Of a DNA stretch of 64,000 nucleotides, positions 57,806 through 64,000 are shown in pieces. Position numbers and translations under genes: made by a program. The stretch is from NCBI RefSeq assembly GCF_033546935.1, contig NZ_CP137854.1:1922001-1986000 (forward strand), given 5' to 3'. The first letter of the stretch is position 1, and every line of letters begins with the position of its first letter. Source of the stretch: Xylophilus sp. GOD-11R. Lineage in GTDB: Bacteria; Pseudomonadota; Gammaproteobacteria; Burkholderiales; Burkholderiaceae_C. The notes below the pieces were generated by a model that made no database searches, had not been told where the DNA came from, and saw only the letters and a list, made by a program, of their open reading frames with translations.

Positions 57806-58555
57806 TCAGAGCTTGTCAGCGGACGCTTCCTGCCATTCTCCCGCCACCAGCAATTCGTGCGGATGAAAGCGCGTCTTGTAGCGCATCTTGTCGCTTTGGG
57901 CGATCCAGTAGCCGAGGTAAACGTAGGGCAGGTCGAGGCTGCGCGCCTGGGCGATCTGCCACAGCACGCCGTAGGTGCCGTAGCTTGCCGACGGGTCGGG
58001 GTCGTAGAAGGTGTAGACGGCGGATATGCCATCGTCGACCACGTCGACGATGGCCACCATGCGCAGGGTGCCGAGCTTGCCTTCGGGGGCCGCGTCGCGG
58101 AATTCGACCAGCCGCGAGTTCACCCGGCTTTGCAGCAGGAACTGGGTGTACTGGTCGATGGAGTCGTGGTCCATGCCGCCGCCGGCATGGCGACCGTTCT
58201 GGTAGCGCAGGTAGAGCTGGTAATGCTCGGGCACGAAGCAAAGCTTGAGCACCCGCTCCTGCAGGTCGGCGTGGCGTTTCTGCGCGCGGCGCTGGCTGCG
58301 GTCCGGAACGAAATCGCGGACCCGTACGCGCAGTGGCTGGCAGGCCTGGCAGCCGTCGCAGTAGGGTCGGTAGGTGAACATGCCGCTGCGCCGGAAACCC
58401 TTGGCGATGAGTTCGCTGTAGATGTCGTTGTGGATCAGGTGGCCGGGCGTGGCGACCTGCGAGCGCGCCTGCCTGTCCGGCAGATAGCTGCAGGGGTAGG
58501 GTGCCGTTGCATAGAACTGCAAGGCATGCAGGGGGAGTTCCTTGAGATGCGTCAC
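57806..58555 (-). CDS. bpt: Aspartate/glutamate leucyltransferase (N-degron pathway)
   Basis: Transfers Leu from Leu-tRNA to proteins with N-terminal Asp or Glu, marking them for ClpAP. 249 aa. ATE_N cysteine motif [17 protein letters not shown] domain with [25 protein letters not shown] and [24 protein letters not shown]. Start is GTG at 58555, overlapping the aat stop (GTGA); the conserved N-terminus [12 protein letters not shown] begins 4 codons in. Confidence 0.92.
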   Translation of the reverse strand: MTHLKELPLHALQFYATAPYPCSYLPDRQARSQVATPGHLIHNDIYSELIAKGFRRSGMFTYRPYCDGCQACQPLRVRVRDFVPDRSQRRAQKRHADLQERVLKLCFVPEHYQLYLRYQNGRHAGGGMDHDSIDQYTQFLLQSRVNSRLVEFRDAAPEGKLGTLRMVAIVDVVDDGISAVYTFYDPDPSASYGTYGVLWQIAQARSLDLPYVYLGYWIAQSDKMRYKTRFHPHELLVAGEWQEASADKL

Positions 58556-59304
58556 GCGGAAGGCGGGCCGGGCAGGAGTTCGCGCCAGTATACGGGGGTG
58601 AATTCCCATCGCGGCGCGGGTTTCGGGGTCCGGTCGGCCAGTGCCGCGGCGAACTCGCCGCGCGGCATTTCGGCCGCGCCCAACGAGGCCAGGTGTCGCG
58701 TGTTCTGCTGGCAATCGATCATGTCGACATGTTGCGCGCGACAAAAAGCCACGAGCGCGCTCAGGGCGATCTTGGAGGCGTCGGTGCGCCGTGCGAACAT
58801 CGATTCGCCGAACACCGCACGGCCCACGTTGACGCAATACAGCCCGCCGGCGAGTTCGCCGTCGATCCAGGTCTCGACGCTGTGCGCGTGGCCGGCGCGA
58901 TGCAGCGCGATATAGGCGTTCACCATGTCCGGCAGGATCCAGGTGCCGTTCTGGCCGGCCCGCGGCGCACTGGCACAGGCTTTGATGGTGGCGGCGAAAT
59001 CGTGGTCGATTCGGATCTCGCAGCCCGCATCGTCCCGGAACGCCTGCAGCACCTTGCGCAGAGATCGGTGCAGGCGGAAGTCGGCGGTGCGCAGCACCAT
59101 GCGCGGATCGGGGCTCCACCACAGAATCGGCTGGCCTTCGCTGAACCACGGGAAGATGCCCGAGCCATAGGCCCGCATCAGCTGGCGCACCTCCAGCGAG
59201 CCGCCCGCGGCCAGCAGGCCGGCGGCGGGATCGTCGTCGGTCCAGGCGGTCGACAGCGGGGGAAAGGCGTCGCCTGGTCGGAGCCAGAGCAGAGGTCGGG
59301 TCAT
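58552..59304 (-). CDS. aat: Leucyl/phenylalanyl-tRNA-protein transferase
   Basis: Adds Leu or Phe to proteins with N-terminal Lys or Arg. 250 aa. Conserved ends: [102 protein letters not shown] and the [13 protein letters not shown] block. Start at [12 protein letters not shown]. Operon with bpt. Confidence 0.94.
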   Translation of the reverse strand: MTRPLLWLRPGDAFPPLSTAWTDDDPAAGLLAAGGSLEVRQLMRAYGSGIFPWFSEGQPILWWSPDPRMVLRTADFRLHRSLRKVLQAFRDDAGCEIRIDHDFAATIKACASAPRAGQNGTWILPDMVNAYIALHRAGHAHSVETWIDGELAGGLYCVNVGRAVFGESMFARRTDASKIALSALVAFCRAQHVDMIDCQQNTRHLASLGAAEMPRGEFAAALADRTPKPAPRWEFTPVYWRELLPGPPSA

Positions 59305-59320
59305 GCGGGTGAGCGAGGAT

Positions 59321-59674
59321 TCAGCGTGACGGGCGGTCCAGCACCCAGCGTGCCAGGAGCAGGGCTTCATCTTCAGTCATGTGCGGCTGGCGCGGCATGA
59401 CCAGCCGGCCCCAGTTGCCGACGGCGCCGTTGCGCAGGCGGCCGGCCAGATAGGTGGCGGCCTTCGGATCGGCGCGGTAGCGGTCGGCGACCTGGGCGAA
59501 CCCCGGGCCGACCTGCCGGTGCACCGGGCCGTGGCAATTCATGCAGGCGTATTTGTCGACCAGGGCGGAGACAGGCTCGGCGCCGGCAGCCGCCTGCATG
59601 CTGCCCAGGAGCAGGCCGGCGGCCAGCGCGTGCAGCGAGCGAGCAGTCTTGATCGGCACTCGGAAAATATCCAT
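59321..59674 (-). CDS. Small periplasmic class I cytochrome c
   Basis: 117 aa with signal segment (LHALAAGLLLGSMQAAAGA), one haem site CMNCH (C44, C47, H48) and an axial Met candidate M93 in LVMPRQPHM. Cytochrome c-553/c8 type electron carrier. Lies 16 bases ahead of aat on the same strand, so it may be cotranscribed with it. Confidence 0.88.
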   Translation of the reverse strand: MDIFRVPIKTARSLHALAAGLLLGSMQAAAGAEPVSALVDKYACMNCHGPVHRQVGPGFAQVADRYRADPKAATYLAGRLRNGAVGNWGRLVMPRQPHMTEDEALLLARWVLDRPSR

Positions 59675-59683
59675 CTCCCAACG

Positions 59684-59708
59684 AAAAAAGGCTCCAGAGG
59701 AGCCTTTT
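59684..59708 (-). terminator. Intrinsic terminator of the RRM gene
   Basis: On the plus strand AAAAAAGGCTCC (59684-59695), AGA, GGAGCCTTTT (59699-59708). Read on the minus strand it is a stem followed by six T residues, after the RRM gene stop at 59732. Confidence 0.88.
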
Positions 59709-59731
59709 CATGCACTTGCGCGCTGCGTGGT

Positions 59732-60127
59732 TCAGTAACCGCCGCGGCCACCGCCGCCGTAACCACCGCCGCCACCGCTACGGCCACCGCCGCCGCCGTA
59801 ACCGCCGCCGCCGCCACCACCGTAGCCGCCACCACCGCTACGGCCACCGCCGCCGTAGCCGCCGCCGGCCGGACGGGGTTCCATCGGGCGAGCTTCGTTG
59901 ACGGTCAGAGCGCGGCCGTCGAGTTGTTGGCCGTTCATGCCTTCGATGGCAGCCAGCGCTTCAGCGTCGGTGCCCATTTCCACGAAGCCGAAGCCCTTGG
60001 AACGGCCGGTTTCACGTTCCATCATGACCTTGGCGCTGGCGACGACGCCGTATTCGCCGAAGGCTTCTTGAAGGTCGTTGTCACGAATGCTGTAGGACAG
60101 ATTGCCTACGTAGAGTTTTTTGCCCAT
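59732..60127 (-). CDS. Glycine-rich RRM RNA-binding protein
   Basis: 131 aa. One RRM with RNP2 KLYVGNL (4-10) and RNP1 KGFGFVEM (44-51), then a Gly/Tyr/Arg-rich tail (88-131, YGGGG repeats). Resembles the cold-induced RNA-binding proteins of cyanobacteria and many betaproteobacteria; acts on mRNA in the cytosol, likely as chaperone. ATG at 60127 follows GGAGTCCTC. That ribosome-binding site sits in a hairpin (see 60128-60165). Confidence 0.9.
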   Translation of the reverse strand: MGKKLYVGNLSYSIRDNDLQEAFGEYGVVASAKVMMERETGRSKGFGFVEMGTDAEALAAIEGMNGQQLDGRALTVNEARPMEPRPAGGGYGGGGRSGGGGYGGGGGGGYGGGGGRSGGGGGYGGGGRGGY

Positions 60128-60165
60128 GAGGACTCCAGAAAAATACAAAACAAGCGATGGAGTCC
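60128..60165 (-). promoter_or_regulatory. Hairpin enclosing the RRM gene's ribosome-binding site
   Basis: Plus-strand GGACTCCA (60130-60137) is the reverse complement of TGGAGTCC (60158-60165). In the mRNA this makes an 8-bp stem with a 20-base T-rich loop, and the Shine-Dalgarno GGAG is inside the 3' arm, five bases from the ATG. Temperature or a protein could therefore gate translation. Confidence 0.6.
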
Positions 60166-60515
60166 CAAATCACAACAAACAAATGCGCTGTGGCGCGAAA
60201 CTAGCCAATCACCGACACGTCCCTGCAAGTAAAAACTATGCACAAACGTGACGTCATTATGGGCTTGAAATGATGTTTTTCCGCTCGCTTCCAACTTTCT
60301 TTCAAAAATAACGAGTCGTATTGTCTTTTCGCTTGCGCACGGCCCCGCGAAAAAACCATGCACCGCCCTCTGAACCCACCGATTGTCGCTGGTAGCAACC
60401 CCGCGAAAACCCTGACGAAACAACAGGATGATGGGTAGCTTCGACGGTGTTCAAGTTACATTCATGGACACGTGTTCTTCGCGTCTTTTTGCGCGACGTG
60501 TCCGCCCCCCCCCGC
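60166..60515. other. AT-rich divergent leader between RRM gene and secreted unknown
   Basis: About 350 bases with no supported gene, noticeably richer in A/T than its surroundings. On the minus strand it presumably holds the RRM promoter and a long 5' untranslated region, as in cold-shock genes. On the plus strand an imperfect palindrome TGGACACGTGTTCT (60465-60478) precedes the secreted-protein gene. Confidence 0.5.
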
Positions 60516-60875
60516 ATGAAGCCCCTGATTTTCTCGATCGGATTGATCCCCCTGGTCTGCGCCGCGCAGGTTCGCAGCGCCATCGTGATGCCTGCCAGCG
60601 AGCAATTGCGTGAGGCAGAAGAAAAATACCGTACCTGCGCCGCGCTGTCCCTGCCCGACAACTTCAGTCGCATCCACGAGCCCCGGATGGCCGCAGAGCG
60701 GGCGCTCGACCAATGTCACAAAAAGAGGCTGGCGCTCGCCGGCCAGTTCGCGCTGGACAATCCGGGAACCCGGCGCACCGGTGAATACATCGAGGACGTG
60801 CGTGTACGCCTGACGGGCGACCTGGCCACCTGGATCGCCGATATGAAAACGCTGGGCGTGCAGGGCCCGCGCTGA
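60516..60875 (+). CDS. Hypothetical secreted protein, 119 aa
   Basis: Signal peptide (MKPLIFSIGLIPLVCAAQVRS), then a helical, charged domain with two Cys (C37 in YRTCAALSLPDNF, C67 in LDQCHKK) that could form a disulfide. No family recognised. Ribosome-binding site unclear; a longer frame starts at 60447. Convergent with the LysR gene, 2 bases between stop codons. Confidence 0.6.
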   Translation: MKPLIFSIGLIPLVCAAQVRSAIVMPASEQLREAEEKYRTCAALSLPDNFSRIHEPRMAAERALDQCHKKRLALAGQFALDNPGTRRTGEYIEDVRVRLTGDLATWIADMKTLGVQGPR

Positions 60876-60877
60876 AT

Positions 60878-61780
60878 TCACGCCACGGCCGTGCCGAAAT
60901 GCGCGCAGATGGCGGTGATCAGCGCCTGGCTGTAGACCGGCAGCCTGCCGCGGTCGCGTGCCAGCAGGTAACGCTCGCGCACGCACCAGGCATCCGACAG
61001 CGGCACCAGTGCCAGTCCGAGCGCTTCCCGATGCCGTAGCGCAGCCGATTCTGGCAGCACGCCGATCGCCACGCCGCCGGCGATCATTCGGCACATGGCG
61101 TCGAAGCTGCCGAGTTGCAGGCGCAGCTTCTGCCGCCGGCCCAGCCCGTCGGCGATGCCTGCCAGGAACGCTTGCAGCGTGCTGCCTTGCTGCATGCCTA
61201 CCGTGTCTTCCTCCAGCGTTTCGACAAAAGCCACGGCCTTGCGCCGAGCGAAGCGGTGGCGAGCGGGGGTTACCAGTACCAGTCGGTCGGTGCTGAAGTG
61301 GATCTGCTCCAGCCCCAGCGTGTCGACCTGGCCGGCGACGATGCCGATGTCGGCACTTTCGTCGAGCACACCGCGCGGGATCACCGTATTCGGTTTTTCC
61401 TGAAGGTCCACGTTCACGCCCGGGTTGTCGCGCAGGAAGGCGGGCAGGATTTCAGGCAGGAAATCCGTCACGGCGGTGGTGTTGGCCAGCACCCGCAAGT
61501 GGCCGCGCGCGCCGCCGCCGTATTCGTCGAGTTCGGCGCGCAGCTGTTCCGAGCGCCGCAGCATGGCGCGTGCATGGTGCAGCAACGCTTCTCCGGCGGG
61601 CAGCAGCCGCACGCCGCGCGGCTCGCGCTGCAGCAGGGCGACGCCGGCCTGGTCTTCCAGCGATCGGATGCGGGCGCTCGCGGCGGCCAGCGACAGGTGC
61701 AGGCGCTCGGCGGCACGGGTGAGGCTGCCGAGTTCGGCGGCGGCCACATACAGACGCAGGTCGCGGAGATCGAAGTTCAT
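60878..61780 (-). CDS. LysR-family transcriptional regulator
   Basis: 300 aa. N-terminal winged HTH (LRDLRLYVAAAELGSLTRAAERLHLSLAAASARIRSLEDQAGVALLQREPRGV), C-terminal periplasmic-binding-like effector domain. Divergent from a hydratase gene with 106 bases between. In Pseudomonas aeruginosa a LysR gene (RipR) is likewise divergent from the itaconate genes, so this may be its counterpart. Confidence 0.9.
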   Translation of the reverse strand: MNFDLRDLRLYVAAAELGSLTRAAERLHLSLAAASARIRSLEDQAGVALLQREPRGVRLLPAGEALLHHARAMLRRSEQLRAELDEYGGGARGHLRVLANTTAVTDFLPEILPAFLRDNPGVNVDLQEKPNTVIPRGVLDESADIGIVAGQVDTLGLEQIHFSTDRLVLVTPARHRFARRKAVAFVETLEEDTVGMQQGSTLQAFLAGIADGLGRRQKLRLQLGSFDAMCRMIAGGVAIGVLPESAALRHREALGLALVPLSDAWCVRERYLLARDRGRLPVYSQALITAICAHFGTAVA

Positions 61781-61821
61781 GGTGGGTGGCAAGGGTGTTT
61801 GCCAGCGATGAGCCTCTTGTA

Positions 61822-61844
61822 TTTTCGAAGGCTGGCAGCGAAAA
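61822..61844. promoter_or_regulatory. LysR-box candidate (TTTTCG-N11-CGAAAA)
   Basis: TTTTCG (61822-61827) and CGAAAA (61839-61844) are separated by 11 bases, matching the T-N11-A shape bound by LysR proteins. It lies 42 bases from the LysR start and 42 bases from the hydratase start, the usual position for autoregulation plus activation. Confidence 0.6.
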
Positions 61845-61886
61845 ACGCAGATTGTGCCCGTGCTGTGCCCGGCGGACGATGCGGCC

Positions 61887-62792
61887 ATGACCGAGTCTTC
61901 CTTCCGCACCGCAGACACGTTGGATCCGACGCTGATCGCCCACCTCAAAAGCTGGACAGGCCGCACCGAAACCCTCGTCGACCAGGCCGGCGCCGCACCG
62001 ATCCTGGCCTTGGCCGCCACGCTCGACCGCGACGACGGCGACCGGCTCGCCAGCGACCCGGCGGCCGAACTGCCGCCGCTGTGGCACTGGCTCTATTTTT
62101 TGCCCCGACCACTGGCGCGCGAAATCGGCGAAGACGGCCACGCGCGCCGGGGCGGCTTCCTGCCGCCGGTGCCGCTGCCGCGCCGCATGTGGGCGGGCGG
62201 CCGCCTGAAATGGCAGGTCGGCAACCCGCTGCGGGTGGGGCAGCGCATCGAACGGCACTCGCGCATCCTGTCGGTGGAGCACAAGGCCGGCCGCAGCGGG
62301 GAACTGGTCTTTGTCACCGTGGGCCACGAGGTGCACAACGAACGGGGCCTGGCGCTGGCCGAGGAGCACGACATCGTCTACCGCGCCGCCGCCCGCCCGG
62401 GTGACCCGGCGCCCGCGCCCGTCGTGGCCGAGACCGGCGCCGCCTGGCAGCGCGACCTGCTGGCCGACCCGGTGCTGCTGTTCCGCTATTCGGCGCTCAC
62501 CTTCAATGGCCACCGCATCCACTACGACCGCCGTTATGTCACCGGCGTCGAGGGCTACCCCGGGCTGATCGTGCATGGCCCGCTGATCGCCACGCTGCTG
62601 GTCGACCTGCTCGGCCGCCATGCGCCGGGACGGGCGCTGGCGACCTTCGACTTTCGTGCGGTGCGGCCCACCTTCGACATCCATTGCTTCAGCGTCAACG
62701 GCCAGCCCTCGGAGGACGGCCGCACGGTGCGGCTCTGGGGCGCCGACCACGAAGGCTTTCTGACCATGCAGGCGACGGCCACCCTGGCCTGA
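61887..62792 (+). CDS. MaoC/FAS1-like dehydratase, probable itaconyl-CoA (or mesaconyl-CoA) hydratase
   Basis: 301 aa hydratase with tandem hot-dog folds: N-terminal half (LPPLWHWLYFLPRPLAREIGEDGHARRGGFLPPVPLPRRMWAGGR) and C-terminal half (FRYSALTFNGHRIHYDRRYVTGVEGYPGLIVHGPLIATLLVDLL), which holds the catalytic Asp-His region. It matches the Ich/mesaconyl-C4-CoA hydratase family. Start at MTESSFRT. Followed 24 bases later by an acyl-CoA dehydrogenase. Confidence 0.82.
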   Translation: MTESSFRTADTLDPTLIAHLKSWTGRTETLVDQAGAAPILALAATLDRDDGDRLASDPAAELPPLWHWLYFLPRPLAREIGEDGHARRGGFLPPVPLPRRMWAGGRLKWQVGNPLRVGQRIERHSRILSVEHKAGRSGELVFVTVGHEVHNERGLALAEEHDIVYRAAARPGDPAPAPVVAETGAAWQRDLLADPVLLFRYSALTFNGHRIHYDRRYVTGVEGYPGLIVHGPLIATLLVDLLGRHAPGRALATFDFRAVRPTFDIHCFSVNGQPSEDGRTVRLWGADHEGFLTMQATATLA

Positions 62793-62816
62793 AGAAACAA
62801 CCCGAGATCCATTGGA

Positions 62817-63986
62817 ATGAGCACAGCCTCCACTGAAGCCGAAGCCCACGCCGACATCCGCGACGCGGTACGCGACCTCTGCGCCCGCTTCCCCGACGAA
62901 TACCACCGCCGCATCGACGAACAGCGCGGCTACCCCGTCGAGTTCGTCGACGCCCTCACCGAGGCCGGCTGGATGGCCACGCTCATCCCCGAGGAATACG
63001 GCGGCTCCGGCCTGGGCCTGGCCGAGGCTTCGGTGGTGATGGAGGAGATCAACCGCAGCGGCGGCAACTCCGGCGCCTGCCACGGCCAGATGTACAACAT
63101 GAACACGCTGCTGCGCCACGGCAGCGAGCAGCAGAAGCAGTTCTACCTGCCCAAGATCGCCACCGGCGAGTGGCGCCTGCAGTCCATGGGCGTGACCGAG
63201 CCGACCACCGGCACCGACACCACGAAGATCAAGACCACCGCCGTGAAGAAGGGCGACAAGTACGTGGTCAACGGCCAGAAGGTGTGGATCAGCCGGGTGC
63301 AGCACAGCGACTGGATGATTCTGCTGGCGCGCACCACGCCGCTGGCCGAGGTCACCAAAAAGAGCGAGGGTATGTCGATCTTCATGGTCGACCTGCGCCA
63401 GGCCGAGAAGACCGGCATGACGGTGCGGCCCATTCCCAACATGGTCAACCACGAGACCAACGAGCTGTTCTTCGAGAACCTGGAGATCCCGGCCGAGAAC
63501 CTGATCGGCGAGGAAGGCAAGGGCTTCAAGTACATCCTCGACGGGCTCAACGCCGAGCGCACACTGATCGCGGCCGAATGCATCGGCGACGGCTATTGGT
63601 TCATCGACCGGGTGACCAAATACGTGAAGGACCGCGTCGTCTTCGGCCGGCCGATCGGCCAGAACCAGGGCGTGCAGTTTCCGATCGCCGAGGCCCACAT
63701 CGAGGTGGAGGCGGCCAATCTGATGCGCTGGGAGGCCTGCCGCCTGTTCGACGCCCACCAGCCCTGCGGCGCCCAAGCCAACATGGCCAAGTACCTGGCG
63801 GCCAAGGCGAGCTGGGAGGCGGCCAATGCGTGCATCCAGTTCCACGGCGGCTTCGGCTTCGCCAACGAATACGACGTGGAGCGCAAGTTCCGCGAGACCC
63901 GGCTCTACCAGGTGGCCCCCATCTCCACCAATCTCATCCTGAGCTACATCGCCGAGCACGTGCTCGGCCTGCCGCGCTCGTTCTAG
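62817..63986 (+). CDS. Acyl-CoA dehydrogenase
   Basis: FAD-dependent flavoprotein, 389 aa, complete. Blocks: GWMATLIPEEYGGSGLGLAEASVVMEEINRSGGNSGA, MGVTEPTTGTDTTKIKTTA, KVWISRVQHSDWMILLARTTP, DRVVFGRPIGQNQGVQFPIAEAHIEVEAANLMRWEA and the C-terminal QFHGGFGFANEYDVERKFRETRLYQVAPISTNLIL. Oxidises a short-chain acyl-CoA to the enoyl-CoA. In P. aeruginosa this enzyme type is the second gene after the itaconyl-CoA hydratase gene. The sequence GGAGG after its stop is the ribosome-binding site of a gene outside the window. Confidence 0.92.
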   Translation: MSTASTEAEAHADIRDAVRDLCARFPDEYHRRIDEQRGYPVEFVDALTEAGWMATLIPEEYGGSGLGLAEASVVMEEINRSGGNSGACHGQMYNMNTLLRHGSEQQKQFYLPKIATGEWRLQSMGVTEPTTGTDTTKIKTTAVKKGDKYVVNGQKVWISRVQHSDWMILLARTTPLAEVTKKSEGMSIFMVDLRQAEKTGMTVRPIPNMVNHETNELFFENLEIPAENLIGEEGKGFKYILDGLNAERTLIAAECIGDGYWFIDRVTKYVKDRVVFGRPIGQNQGVQFPIAEAHIEVEAANLMRWEACRLFDAHQPCGAQANMAKYLAAKASWEAANACIQFHGGFGFANEYDVERKFRETRLYQVAPISTNLILSYIAEHVLGLPRSF

Positions 63987-63987
63987 T

Positions 63988-64000
63988 TCGGGAGGAAAAC
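63988..64000 (+). promoter_or_regulatory. Ribosome-binding site of the next gene
   Basis: TTCGGGAGGAAAAC ends the window directly after the acyl-CoA dehydrogenase stop. GGGAGGAAA is a strong ribosome-binding site, so another coding sequence, probably part of the same operon, starts just outside. Confidence 0.7.

Noticed and set aside
59740..59880. Dense GCC/CCG triplet repeats resembling a minisatellite
   Set aside because: They encode the Gly/Tyr-rich tail of the RRM protein on the minus strand, so protein composition explains them.

Overview
The window is ordinary-looking chromosome from a high-GC betaproteobacterium. Gene content and order point to the Burkholderiales, most likely Comamonadaceae (Variovorax/Xylophilus-like). 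This rests on the mltD-gloB / methyltransferase-rnhA neighbourhood, the sigma factor-DUF3619-DUF3106-RDD cluster, ilvBHC-pssA-leuA, tctDE/tctCBA and an aat-bpt N-degron pair. The lineage is inferred from recognised gene order and protein sequences, not from a database search. I saw no tRNA, rRNA, CRISPR array, insertion sequence or prophage. Small repeats, one decayed gene and one local gene-pair duplication are present.

Layout. 1-4.4 kb: mltD (cut by the window edge) and gloB on the minus strand, then a 49-codon ORF coupled to a DUF4142 gene, a small unknown, a methyltransferase and rnhA on the plus strand. 4.4-6.1 kb: moaA-mobA (molybdenum cofactor), minus. 6.3-10.1 kb: superoxide dismutase, ZIP transporter, ppa, an acyltransferase-like gene (minus) and P-II. 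10.1-13.5 kb: a minus-strand run of ECF sigma factor, DUF3619, DUF3106, RDD, dgkA and LOG. 13.7-20.2 kb: branched-chain amino acid genes ilvB-ilvH-ilvC, then pssA, then leuA behind a complete leucine attenuator. 20.4-27.0 kb: pbpG, 1-Cys peroxiredoxin, sulfate transporter sbp-cysTWA, dsbB. 27.1-34.9 kb: argA and a Clp-like AAA+/M41 fusion protease (minus), then hrpA (plus). 34.9-39.9 kb: duplicated DUF3597 + GlsB/YeaQ pairs flanking a decayed cytochrome c peroxidase-like gene, then an AsmA protein. 40.0-42.8 kb: a PLP decarboxylase coupled to an ATP-grasp protein. 42.9-47.8 kb: RcnB-like protein, an unknown, a response regulator, hslR and tctE-tctD. 47.9-51.3 kb: tctCBA. 51.4-57.8 kb: a GAF-EAL protein, a TRAP transporter (dctPQM order), a secreted unknown and an IclR regulator. 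57.8-60.1 kb: bpt-aat, a small cytochrome c and a glycine-rich RRM protein. 60.5-64 kb: a secreted unknown, a LysR regulator and the start of a likely itaconate-degradation operon that runs off the end.

Items most worth a second look. (1) The soluble AAA+ (Clp-like) to M41 metallopeptidase fusion at 28532-30571. (2) The decarboxylase/ATP-grasp operon at 40079-42831, which could make a small amide or peptide-like product. (3) The leucine leader at 18363-18472, where all three mutually exclusive attenuation hairpins can be drawn and the peptide may be translated from a leaderless mRNA. (4) Structured RNA candidates between ilvB and ilvH and over the RRM gene's ribosome-binding site. None proves a new system; the sequence features are stated and the functions are inference.
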